From assembly GCF_001571325.1 (NCBI RefSeq), contig NZ_BCTO01000042.1:1-64000 (forward strand): 64,000 bases of DNA, given 5' to 3'. Position numbers and translations under genes: made by a program. The notes beneath the pieces are model-generated. The model ran no database searches, was not told the origin of the DNA, and was given only the letters and a program-made list of their open reading frames with translations. Source of the DNA: Delftia tsuruhatensis NBRC 16741 (lineage in GTDB: Bacteria > Pseudomonadota > Gammaproteobacteria > Burkholderiales > Burkholderiaceae_C). Shown one piece after another: positions 31,558 to 39,259 of the stretch; position 1 is the stretch's first letter; each line of letters begins with the position of its first letter.

Positions 31558-32340
31558 CTACCGTCGGCGCCCAAGTTCGACCCTGTGGCCCTCGGCACCA
31601 CCCCAGTCGTTGAGGCTGGTGTAGACCACGACTGCGTCCGCGGGAAGCTCCTTGGGTAGTTGTTCGTTTTCGGCGGGCTTCTGGAATGCAAACTTTGCCG
31701 TTTCTCCTGGCAGCACATGTCCTACATTCATCTTGAAACTCTGGCCAGCTGCCTCTACGGCGATATGGCCCAAATTGGCGACATACGCGGTCGGATTACG
31801 GGCCTGAAGTACGGCCTGCCCGTCTCGGGTCGTGCTCGCGGACCACTGCAACTGCTCAGGCGCATCCTTCGGTTCGCCCGGAAGGCCCTTGGGGCGATAT
31901 ATCAGCTTGATGCGCGTGCGAAAGGCCAGTGCGAGGCTGCCCTGGGAGCCTTTCGCGTTCTCGGTCTTGGGCGGCACGTCCAGCACGTTGATCCAGAACA
32001 ATGACTCTCTGTCCTGGAGTAGGGGCTGGCCGGAATAGATGATGCGCAGCATCTGCTGGTCAGAGGCTTCCAGGCGGGTGAGCGACGGCGCGATCACAAA
32101 GGGCACATCTATGCCCTCGGGCGCCATATCTCCATCGCCCGTGTCCAGCCATGACTGCACCAGCGATGGCAATTTCCCTTCATTGGAAATCTTGAGGGTG
32201 GCTTCCGTCTCGTCGCCTGAAAATATGACCCGTGTTCCATAGAGGACTATGCTGGCATTGGCCGGGAGGACGCAAATAAGCAATGCGGCCATGGCGAAAC
32301 AATGTGACAGCAGACTGGATCGGCGATTTTTCACCGGCAT
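31558..32340 (-). CDS. Periplasmic pilus-assembly chaperone (operon 1)
   Basis: 260 residues, PapD/FimC superfamily. After the signal peptide (ending PANA near residue 27) the mature protein starts SIVLYGTRVIFSGDETEATL. SLFWINVLDVPPK is the conserved G1/F1 region and RTRIKLIYRPKGLPG the family signature with the Arg and Lys that anchor the subunit C-terminus. The short F1-G1 loop suggests the FGS class. Start chosen at ATG 32340, preceded by AGGA, because the residues before it are not signal-like. Gene 2 of operon 1, after the pilin and a hairpin. Confidence 0.93.
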   Translation of the reverse strand: MPVKNRRSSLLSHCFAMAALLICVLPANASIVLYGTRVIFSGDETEATLKISNEGKLPSLVQSWLDTGDGDMAPEGIDVPFVIAPSLTRLEASDQQMLRIIYSGQPLLQDRESLFWINVLDVPPKTENAKGSQGSLALAFRTRIKLIYRPKGLPGEPKDAPEQLQWSASTTRDGQAVLQARNPTAYVANLGHIAVEAAGQSFKMNVGHVLPGETAKFAFQKPAENEQLPKELPADAVVVYTSLNDWGGAEGHRVELGRRR

Positions 32341-32395
32341 AGGAGATCCTGAATTTCTGTATATGAGAGAAATGCCACAGGCATTGGGGGTGAAT

Positions 32396-32423
32396 GCGCC
32401 AGCCACCAGAAGGTGGCCGGCGC
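32396..32423 (-). other. Pilin-chaperone intergenic hairpin, operon 1
   Basis: GCGCCAGCCACC / GGTGGCCGGCGC form a near-perfect 12-bp stem just after the pilin stop (minus strand), with no U run. Such hairpins stabilise or partly terminate pilin mRNA so that pilin is made in excess. Confidence 0.7.
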
Positions 32424-32444
32424 TTCTCTGAGGCGGTGGACTGC

Positions 32445-32999
32445 CTATTGATAGTTCATGGTGAAAGTCGCTTCAGCATTCGCCTCTCCTGAGGCAAGGG
32501 GCACGGCAGCCACGTAGTACCTGGCGATGTAGTTGAGCGTATTGGTTCCTGATTGCAGGTTGACAGGCGCGGACGGGCCGCTCAGATCCCAGATGGCCGT
32601 TGTCGAGTTGTTCTCCAGTAACTGGATGTCGGCCGTGGCATTGCTCGTATTGATGCGGCCGTTCCTGATGGGGCCATCAAAACGGACCGTGGCAGTGGTG
32701 GGCTGACTGTTCGCTCCTGGGGTTGAGCAGCCATCCAGCCTGATGGTGATCGTTCTATGATGGGCGGGAAGAGCAACGTTGCCGACGGCGCCACCGCCAG
32801 ACGTGAAACCGCGTTCATTGGGAGGGACGATACCGAAATCGATCTTCTGGTCTCGACTTCCCAGATTGACGATGCAAGTGACAGGAGAAATATTTCCTGT
32901 GAATCTGACGATTCCACTCTGAGTGGATTGCGCATGGACAGAACTCAGTGCAAGCAAGGACAAGCCCGCAACCGAAAATTTCAATGCAGAAAATTTCAT
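32445..32999 (-). CDS. Major fimbrial subunit (type 1 pilin-like), operon 1
   Basis: 184 residues. The signal peptide runs to VHA-Q (about residue 23). The Ig-like pilin has the conserved Cys pair (SPVTCIVN and LDGCST), the G/I-V-x-F-x-G-x start (GIVRFTGNI) and the C-terminal ANAEATFTMNYQ with the penultimate Tyr used for chaperone binding. ATG 32999 is chosen because 64 residues of open frame before it are unrelated to pilins. First gene of operon 1; about 800 nt of non-coding sequence lies upstream. Confidence 0.92.
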   Translation of the reverse strand: MKFSALKFSVAGLSLLALSSVHAQSTQSGIVRFTGNISPVTCIVNLGSRDQKIDFGIVPPNERGFTSGGGAVGNVALPAHHRTITIRLDGCSTPGANSQPTTATVRFDGPIRNGRINTSNATADIQLLENNSTTAIWDLSGPSAPVNLQSGTNTLNYIARYYVAAVPLASGEANAEATFTMNYQ

Positions 33000-33374
33000 A
33001 TTTATGCCTGATGAAATTGAGTTTGATGAATATGGTGGATTGAAGTAATGATCTTGTTTGAAACTTTCTCTTTGGCGCACCTCCATTTTTGATTTGATAT
33101 TGGATATTTTTGAATGATTCCAGATATCGATGGCTATAGAGTTGCTGCTGCTGAAAGTTGCAGGTAATATATTTTTTTTATGCGTCAATTGGGTGTGGCT
33201 GAAGAGGCTTTTTGGGAATATGAATTGACGGTGGATTGTTCTCGTTGATGACGAAATTTCGAAGAATCAGATTCTGATTCTTGGCAATTTATCTGATCGG
33301 CTTATTGTCAACACATGCTCGCTGAAATGAAATTGGATAATTCTGAATTTCGCGATTTTCTCTCTAGGAATTCC

Positions 33375-33388
33375 CTGATTTTTTGAGC
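33375..33388 (-). promoter_or_regulatory. 14-mer shared by both fimbrial upstream regions (operon 1 copy)
   Basis: Minus strand GCTCAAAAAATCAG; operon 2 has GCTCAAATAATCAG at 39057-39070 (13 of 14 identical). In both it lies just downstream of the dyad on the coding strand. Confidence 0.6.
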
Positions 33389-33405
33389 GAATTTATCGGG
33401 ATTCC

Positions 33406-33420
33406 CTAGGAATAGTCCTA
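33406..33420. promoter_or_regulatory. Dyad site upstream of fimbrial operon 1
   Basis: CTAGGAATAGTCCTA, identical to 39077-39091 before operon 2. Arms TAGGA/TCCTA. It lies about 407 bp before the pilin start. A partial copy, CTAGGAATTCCC, lies about 42 bp nearer the gene (33364-33375). Probable activator site. Confidence 0.7.
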
Positions 33421-33803
33421 TCTTGTCTTCAATTGCTTACGAATTGGTGATCCGAACTGTGCGTGCGCGGGTCCAGAAATGGCGGGGCAAAGCCTTGTGG
33501 GAAGGCTGTCGCCTATGGGGTGGGGGATCTGCGATGCAGCTGATGCCGGCAGACAAGCGGACGATGGTCTTTGCGAGAAGAGCAAGGTCTCGGCTGTGCC
33601 GCCCTGCGGCACAAGGCCCGCAGTCAATCTTGCGGGTCTTGATGAACAGCGTTTGGGCAGTGACGACAAATAGCTGCATGCCGATGGCTACCCGTACCAA
33701 CGTATCTGCAGTCGGCGCGGGAGTCGGAAATGGAAGCCTGCTGGTGCAGGCAATCAACGTGGCCCTGCATTGGCAGGGGCCATTTGGGCTGCTTTTCCGG
33801 TGC

Positions 33804-36800
33804 TTATGTCTGATCGGCCGATGCCAGGACCCTGATCTTCAAGCTGGGCTGCAGGATGGCCAGCGGACGGTCAGCCCGCAGGGTTTGCTGCGGCGGCTTG
33901 TGCTTGCCGGTGCCTGCGTCGTGCCCTGCCGCTACGGGAGTTCTGCCCGCGTTGCCGATGACTGGTGCAGTGGTGGGCAAGGCGCTGATCTTGACGCTCA
34001 TGCGCAGGCCGTCCAGGTCGCGCTCCAGCTTCAGTGCCTGCTGGCTGCCGCTCGGCTGTGTGGCACGAGCGGGCAGCACTGCCGCCGCAGTGACTGCCGG
34101 GGCGCTGGCGACTGCCGTGGCCGGTGCCGTTGCTGCCATGCGTTCCTGGGTGATGCCGGCCAGAGCCACAGCGGACGCAGCGTTGGAGGCCGGGGCGCCT
34201 GCCACGGCTGTCTTGGCATTGGTGGTTGCGGTTGAGGTTGCCGCGGTCTTGCCCGGCTTGGCAGATGCCACGTCGGTGGCCGCAGGCAGCAGCTTGTTGC
34301 TGGCCACGCAGGGCAGTTCCAGGCTTTGCGGCGGCTGGTGGGTGGTGCTGCGCTTTCTTTCAGGCAGGGTATAGGAGAGGTTGCAGCCCACCATGCCGGT
34401 GTCGGTCTTCCACTGCACCTGCAGTTCGCCCTGGTCTGATAGCCCGCGCGCCAGCAGCTTGCCGGCCTGGCCGATCACGCCCAACTCCTTGCCGTCCATG
34501 TCCAGCACGCTGGCGCCAAAGGGCACAGGCATGTTGCCGGCCTGCCGCGCGCGGATCACGGCCGAGCGGCCGTAGGCCGTCTTGAAGACCAACAGCGGCA
34601 CGGCACCGGCCAGCGGCGCGACGTGCTGGCTGGTTTCCTTGAGCTCAACGTCGGTGGAAAGGCCCTTGGGATCAATGGAGACCTCGTTCATCGAGAACGG
34701 TGTGAGGTAGGGCACGACGGCATAGCCCCGGCTGTCCACCTTCACTCCGGGCGCGTTGTTGATGCGCGCGCCCTCCGCGTTCTTGGCCTCCACGATGGCA
34801 AAGGTGTCAGACACCGATTGCGACAGTGTCACGCCGCCCGGGTGGGCCACGATGGCGCCACGCGCGCCTACCGAGAACTGCTGGTAGCCGCTGCTGGCGC
34901 TGACGCTGCCGCTGAGTTCGGTCTGCGATGCGCGGTAGGTGGCGTTGGCGCTGGCACTGGTGCTGCTGCCATTCATTCCACCGGTGTTGTGGTTGGCGCT
35001 GAGGCCGTAGGAGATGGCGTTGTCGTCGCCCAGCAGACCGGACAGGTTGGCCTGGGCCTGCACGCGGCCGCGCGAGTCGCGGTTGGTATTGGTGGAGAGC
35101 ATCATGCCGCGCTCCATGCTGAGCGGAATCGACAGGCCCACGTGCAGGAATGTGTTGGACTGTCCCCAGGCATCACGCTGGCGCGCCGCAGAGAGGTTGT
35201 AGGAGATGTTGCGGAACGAGTTGCTGTAGCCAATGGCGTAGTCGACGTTGGAGCCCTGTCGGTTCCAGTACTTGGCAGTGGACGCCGTGAGGCTGAGGTT
35301 GCCTCCCCCAGGCCCGAACTGCTGGCCCATGACCAGGGAGGCGCGGTTGCGCGGCCTGTACAGGTCCGTGGAGGGCCGTAGCAGATTGGCCTGATCCCGT
35401 GCGCGCATGGCGTCGTTGAGGCCGAAGAATCCGTTGGTGGAGTAGCGATAGGCGGCAATGGCCACGTGGGTGCCGGTCTGCGCAAAGGACTTTGCGTAGC
35501 TGGCCCGCAGGCTCTGCCCGGAAAAGGAACCGTCGTGGGGGATGCTGGTGGAGGCGTGCGTGATGTCTGCACCGAAGGCGCCCCAGGGCGTGGTGAGCGC
35601 TGCGCCAATCATGGGCGAGATATGGCCCTTGGCCAGGGACACGCCGCCGTAGCCTGTCAGCATATTGGTGAAGCCGTGCTGCCACGTGGCCTGGGAGAAC
35701 ATGGGCGAGGTGTTGGGCAGGTGGCGCACCACGCCCGCAGTGAGGCTGTATCGGTTCTGCCCTTCACGCAGCGACAGCGGCACGGCCGCGTAGGGAACGG
35801 AGAAGCTGCGCACGGCGCCATTGGCCTCGGTGATGCTGACTTGCAGGTCACCACCGTAGCCCGTGGGATAGAGGTCGTTGATGACGAAGGCGCCGGGCGC
35901 CACCGTGGTTTCGTAGAGCTTGATGCCGTTCTGCGTGATGGTGACTCGGGCATTGGTGTTGGCCACGCCGCGCACCACGGGCGCGTAGCCGCGCTGGGAG
36001 TCGGGCAGCATGCGGTCGTCACTGTTCAAGCGTATGCCGCGAAACGAGGTGGAGTCCATCAGGTCGCCACCCGTGTAGGTGTCGCCCAGTATGAGCTGGG
36101 AAGACCAGTCGGCAATGTCGCGCTGTGCGTAGGTGGAGATGTTCTGGTAGTTGCCCCGTCCAGTGTCCGCCCAGTTGAAGGAGCCGTTGTGCCGGAAATG
36201 CCAGCGGTCGATGTTGACGCCGCCGTTCAGGCCCAGGTAGCTCTGCGTGGTGTTTTCTGCGTTGCTGGAGCGCCCGTGGTAGGTGTTGAACTGGTAGCCG
36301 AGCAGGCCGACAGGCACGCCGGCGCTCCATTGGTCAGGGCTGACATAGCCGCGCACCGAGCGGCGCAGCGAGGCCTGGGGCACGCTCAGGTCCAGTCGCT
36401 GCTTGCCGAAATCGAAACTGGTGAAGGCGCCCGCGATGATCTGGTCCAGCCGGTTGCAACCACCGTCGGCCGCCAGCTTCAATGCGGCCTCGGGCGGCAG
36501 GCGCGAGAGGTCGATGCCCACCTTCTCCAGCAGGGCCTTGTCCAGGCAGGGCAGCGCGTCCTGCGAGCCGGCCTGGGCCTTGAACTGCACTTCGCTGCGG
36601 CCAACCCAGTTGCCGTTGATGTAGATGTCTGGGTTGTAGCTGCCTGCCATGACCACGTTGGCGCGCGAGTAGCGCGAGACGTCAATGGTCTGCTTGCCGG
36701 TGTTCAGAAAGCTGGGGTCGAAGTCGACAGCAGCCGGCGTGGGCTGCCACTGGCCGGTGGACGTGGAGGTCGTGACTTCCTTGACCTGCTGCCCCTGCTG

Positions 36801-36968
36801 GGCCTCGGACTGCCAGCACACCAGCACGGAGAGCAGCAGCGCATGGCCGGGCTTCAGTTGGAAATATCCGGCAGGGCCTTGGCCTGGCCCCGGCATTGTT
36901 CCTTTTCCTTGCCTTGTATGCCGGCTTTTGATTCCCTTTTCTGAATCTGGAAAGACTGGCCTGATCAT
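33804..36968 (-). CDS. Fimbrial outer-membrane usher (operon 2)
   Basis: 1054 residues, FimD/PapC family, long for the group. It is clearly paralogous to the usher at 28551-31442: YNPDIYINGNW, YVSPDQWSAGVPVGLLGYQF, GDTYTGGDLMDSTSFRGIRL and YPTGYGGDLQVSITEANGA recur. The usual usher domain ends near residue 887 (SLELPC) and about 167 further residues follow: an Ala/Thr/Val-rich stretch, then LRMSVKISALPTTAP and a second version, LQPSLKIRVL, near the end. AGGAG lies 8 nt before ATG 36968; ATG 36896 with AGGA is the alternative and would give a shorter signal region. Last gene of operon 2. Confidence 0.94.
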   Translation of the reverse strand: MIRPVFPDSEKGIKSRHTRQGKGTMPGPGQGPAGYFQLKPGHALLLSVLVCWQSEAQQGQQVKEVTTSTSTGQWQPTPAAVDFDPSFLNTGKQTIDVSRYSRANVVMAGSYNPDIYINGNWVGRSEVQFKAQAGSQDALPCLDKALLEKVGIDLSRLPPEAALKLAADGGCNRLDQIIAGAFTSFDFGKQRLDLSVPQASLRRSVRGYVSPDQWSAGVPVGLLGYQFNTYHGRSSNAENTTQSYLGLNGGVNIDRWHFRHNGSFNWADTGRGNYQNISTYAQRDIADWSSQLILGDTYTGGDLMDSTSFRGIRLNSDDRMLPDSQRGYAPVVRGVANTNARVTITQNGIKLYETTVAPGAFVINDLYPTGYGGDLQVSITEANGAVRSFSVPYAAVPLSLREGQNRYSLTAGVVRHLPNTSPMFSQATWQHGFTNMLTGYGGVSLAKGHISPMIGAALTTPWGAFGADITHASTSIPHDGSFSGQSLRASYAKSFAQTGTHVAIAAYRYSTNGFFGLNDAMRARDQANLLRPSTDLYRPRNRASLVMGQQFGPGGGNLSLTASTAKYWNRQGSNVDYAIGYSNSFRNISYNLSAARQRDAWGQSNTFLHVGLSIPLSMERGMMLSTNTNRDSRGRVQAQANLSGLLGDDNAISYGLSANHNTGGMNGSSTSASANATYRASQTELSGSVSASSGYQQFSVGARGAIVAHPGGVTLSQSVSDTFAIVEAKNAEGARINNAPGVKVDSRGYAVVPYLTPFSMNEVSIDPKGLSTDVELKETSQHVAPLAGAVPLLVFKTAYGRSAVIRARQAGNMPVPFGASVLDMDGKELGVIGQAGKLLARGLSDQGELQVQWKTDTGMVGCNLSYTLPERKRSTTHQPPQSLELPCVASNKLLPAATDVASAKPGKTAATSTATTNAKTAVAGAPASNAASAVALAGITQERMAATAPATAVASAPAVTAAAVLPARATQPSGSQQALKLERDLDGLRMSVKISALPTTAPVIGNAGRTPVAAGHDAGTGKHKPPQQTLRADRPLAILQPSLKIRVLASADQT

Positions 36969-37170
36969 TTGCTTATCTCCTAATGCTGTGCGCCCGATGC
37001 AAAGCGAACGGCCAAGGCCGATGTGCCAGTCCCGGTAAAGAGACCGATGCCGTTTCGCCGGGTATTAACGCTGGGTATCGGTGTGCTGGCCGGGCTGAAA
37101 ATGCAGTGGCATTAGATAGTCAGGCCGGAAAGGACGGGGGATTCGCGTGGCTGTGCTCGCATTGCCCTGT

Positions 37171-37932
37171 TTATTGGGCGGAATTTCCGATTCTGGCTTC
37201 GTGGTTGAGACTGGCGCCCCAATCATTGATGCTGCTGAACATCACCGTGGCACCTGCCGCGCCAGCCATATTGACACCCGCAGGTTCCTTGATTGGAAAG
37301 GTGGCCACCTGGCCGGGAAGAACGGGCCCGACGCCTGCCTCGAAGGATTTGCCGCCGAGTTGCACTTCAACGCCAGCCACATTGACCACAAAGGCGCTGG
37401 GATTGCGTGCTTTCAACACAGGCTGGTTTTTGGCGTCAACGTCTACCGACCATTGAAGCTGGGCAGGAGCTTCCTGGGCATTGCCGGGCAGGTTGCTGGG
37501 TCGGTACATGAGCTTGACACGGGTGCGAAAGGCGAACTGGAGATTGTTGGAGTCGCCTTCCATTTCCGCCTTGGGCGGGACGTCCAGCACGTTGAGCCAG
37601 AACAGGGATTCCTTGTCGGCAGGCAGTGCTTCGCCCGAATAGATGATGCGCAACGTCTGGCTCTTGCCCGCCTCGATGCGCATGATGGTGGGCGTGATGA
37701 CGAAGGGAACGTCGATGTTCTCAGGCGATTCCTGGTTGTTGCCCTTGTCCAGCCAGGTCTGCACCAGGGCAGGTTTGCTGCCTTCGTTGGTGAGCTGGAT
37801 GGTGGCTTCCTTCTCGCCACTGGGGAAGATGATGCGCGTGCCCGTCAATGTCACGCTGGCCTGTGCCGCCGTTCCAAGAAGAAGGGACAACAGGATGGCA
37901 GCAAGCCCATATGAACGTTTGATCGTCAGCAT
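37171..37932 (-). CDS. Periplasmic pilus-assembly chaperone (operon 2)
   Basis: 253 residues, PapD/FimC superfamily, closely similar to the operon 1 chaperone. Signal peptide to AAQA (about residue 25), mature start SVTLTGTRIIFPSGEKEATI, then KESLFWLNVLDVPPK and RTRVKLMYRPSNLPG. It ends WGASLNHEARIGNSAQ, a few residues longer than usual. ATG 37932 is chosen as the start of the signal peptide. The 202-nt spacer before the usher is longer than elsewhere in the two operons. Confidence 0.93.
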   Translation of the reverse strand: MLTIKRSYGLAAILLSLLLGTAAQASVTLTGTRIIFPSGEKEATIQLTNEGSKPALVQTWLDKGNNQESPENIDVPFVITPTIMRIEAGKSQTLRIIYSGEALPADKESLFWLNVLDVPPKAEMEGDSNNLQFAFRTRVKLMYRPSNLPGNAQEAPAQLQWSVDVDAKNQPVLKARNPSAFVVNVAGVEVQLGGKSFEAGVGPVLPGQVATFPIKEPAGVNMAGAAGATVMFSSINDWGASLNHEARIGNSAQ

Positions 37933-37998
37933 CGGAGAACTCTCTGGGTTTTGAGCGAAAGAATGGGGCCGGGCCCATGTCGGGAAAGCAGAAGACAC

Positions 37999-38032
37999 GG
38001 CATATCGACCACCGCAAGGCGGCCGATATGCC
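37999..38032 (-). other. Pilin-chaperone intergenic hairpin, operon 2
   Basis: GGCATATCG and CGATATGCC arms continue through CC/GG pairs around a short loop, 13 nt after the pilin stop on the minus strand, with no U run. Same position and likely role as 32396-32423. Confidence 0.7.
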
Positions 38033-38045
38033 TGAAAGTCAGTGA

Positions 38046-38636
38046 TTACTGATAGACCAGCGAGTAGGTCACCGAGGTGTCGGTACGGCCTGCGGTCACG
38101 GGGCCGGTGGCCACGTATTCGGAGGCGAAACGCATGACGGCCCGGCCCGTGCCACCGACCTTGTTGTCGATGTCCACAAAGCGCGATTGGGCGGAACCGA
38201 TCTTCAGGCGCTCGTTGTTGCTGGGATCCACGATGGCGATCTGGACACCGGAGGCCACGGTGGGCGCACCAGCACCGCTGGCCGCTGCGGGCTTGAGCAT
38301 GCCGGTGACCAGGTCCACGTTGGGGCCGGCCTCGAAGAACACGGCGACCTTGGAGACAGGCGTCGTGGCGGTGGCGCTGGAGGCCAGCTCGCAGCCACTG
38401 AGTTCCAGCGAGAACGCCTGGCGGCCGACAGTGGCACCCACGGTGGCCAGCTGGTTGTTCGCCACGTTGGGCAGCTTCACGCCGTCCTTGGCGGCGCCGG
38501 CGACCGTGGTGTCCACCTTGCAGGTGGTGGTGACCACCTCGCCCGTGAAGTTGATGGTGCCGTCTGCTGCTTGAGCGGTGTTCATGGCCATCATGACCAG
38601 GCTGGCGACCGATGTCAGCAATGCGATCTTTTTCAT
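38046..38636 (-). CDS. Major fimbrial subunit (type 1 pilin-like), operon 2
   Basis: 196 residues. Signal peptide MKKIALLTSVASLVMMAMNT runs to AQA-A near residue 23. Pilin features: DGTINFTGEVVTTTCKVDTT, second Cys in LELSGCELAS, and the C-terminal TSVTYSLVYQ with penultimate Tyr. GAGGGA precedes the ATG. It differs clearly from the operon 1 pilin, so the two fibres should be antigenically distinct. First gene of operon 2, which has no adhesin gene of its own. Confidence 0.93.
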   Translation of the reverse strand: MKKIALLTSVASLVMMAMNTAQAADGTINFTGEVVTTTCKVDTTVAGAAKDGVKLPNVANNQLATVGATVGRQAFSLELSGCELASSATATTPVSKVAVFFEAGPNVDLVTGMLKPAAASGAGAPTVASGVQIAIVDPSNNERLKIGSAQSRFVDIDNKVGGTGRAVMRFASEYVATGPVTAGRTDTSVTYSLVYQ

Positions 38637-39056
38637 GGGTATTCCCTCGAGTTGAAGAGATAAATGAAATTCCAGCAGCGATGAATGCGCTGATGGAATA
38701 AGAGATTGTGTGAATGGTTGAGTGGTTAATAAATCATCAGTGTTCCATGTTCACCTCATCAATCCAATGGTTGGTAACTGTCAGCATGGTCAATGATTTG
38801 CAGGGGTTGCGATCATGCTGGAATAGGTGGTGGCGCTGACATGGAGAAATTGTTCGGATGAGGGAGCGTTGGCGAGGGATGGGCGAGGTTTGTTTCTCTG
38901 GCATGTTTGAAATTGAATTGCTCAAAGACACCAGTGCCCAATGGCGCGGACGGGGTTCAGGAGAGAATATGTCAAAGAAAAAGGCGAAAAAACCTGTTCT
39001 TTGGGTATGTGATGGATTCTAGGTGTGCGCCGCCGTTATATGAAATAGGGCGCATT
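38637..39056 (-). promoter_or_regulatory. Long leader of fimbrial operon 2
   Basis: About 420 nt with no gene between the pilin start and the shared upstream elements. A promoter-like TTCATA (39044-39039) and TAGAAT (39021-39016) with a 17-nt spacer lie on the minus strand; the transcript would then carry a ~370-nt leader. A hairpin with arms CAAAGAA (38973-38979) and TTCTTTG (38997-39003) would form at its beginning. The rest shows nothing recognisable. Confidence 0.5.
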
Positions 39057-39070
39057 CTGATTATTTGAGC
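39057..39070 (-). promoter_or_regulatory. 14-mer shared by both fimbrial upstream regions (operon 2 copy)
   Basis: Minus strand GCTCAAATAATCAG, 13 of 14 identical to 33375-33388, and 6 nt downstream of the dyad. Confidence 0.6.
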
Positions 39071-39073
39071 CTG

Positions 39074-39095
39074 AATCTAGGAATAGTCCTAGATT
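39074..39095. promoter_or_regulatory. Dyad site upstream of fimbrial operon 2
   Basis: Perfect 9-bp arms AATCTAGGA and TCCTAGATT around ATAG. The core CTAGGAATAGTCCTA (39077-39091) is identical to 33406-33420. It lies about 440 bp before the pilin start and about 40 bp upstream of a possible -35. Such spacing fits a response-regulator or other activator site (inference). 39096-39259 holds nothing recognisable. Confidence 0.7.
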
Positions 39096-39259
39096 TGCTC
39101 TGTCGAATGGGGGAAAGAGGGTGCGCAGCCCGCCTGCGCCGGGCGGTTGCCTGTGCTGAGGGTGATGGTGTCTGCGGAGGGGGCGCGGGTCCCGCAGATC
39201 GGGAGGGGTGGTCGAGGGCGAAGGCCTGCAAGGGCAGCACCGGCCCTCGGCCCTGTGGA

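Larger units (their letters stand above)
33000..33803. promoter_or_regulatory. Long upstream region of fimbrial operon 1
   Basis: About 800 nt without a convincing gene. 33000-33420 is strongly AT-rich, 33420-33800 GC-rich. Contents: adjacent palindromes CGAAATTTCG (33252-33261) and AAGAATCAG-ATT-CTGATTCTT (33262-33282); a 14-mer shared with operon 2 at 33375-33388; the dyad at 33406-33420; small hairpins GCCTGC-TGGT-GCAGGC (33736-33751) and 33761-33781 after the second usher. ORFs at 33437-33757 (minus) and 33423 onward (plus) have no recognisable features. Confidence 0.6.

Noticed and set aside
33000-33803. Invertible fim-switch-type promoter
   Set aside because: No matching inverted repeats of suitable length flank a promoter segment, and no recombinase gene is nearby.
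33423-34235. ORFs in the spacer after usher 2 (33423 plus, 33437-33757 minus)
   Set aside because: No start signals, no recognisable domain and Cys/Arg-rich shadow-like composition; the plus frame runs into the antisense of usher 2.
38737-38931. 64-codon minus ORF in the fimbrial operon 2 leader
   Set aside because: No Shine-Dalgarno and no protein-like features; more likely untranslated leader.
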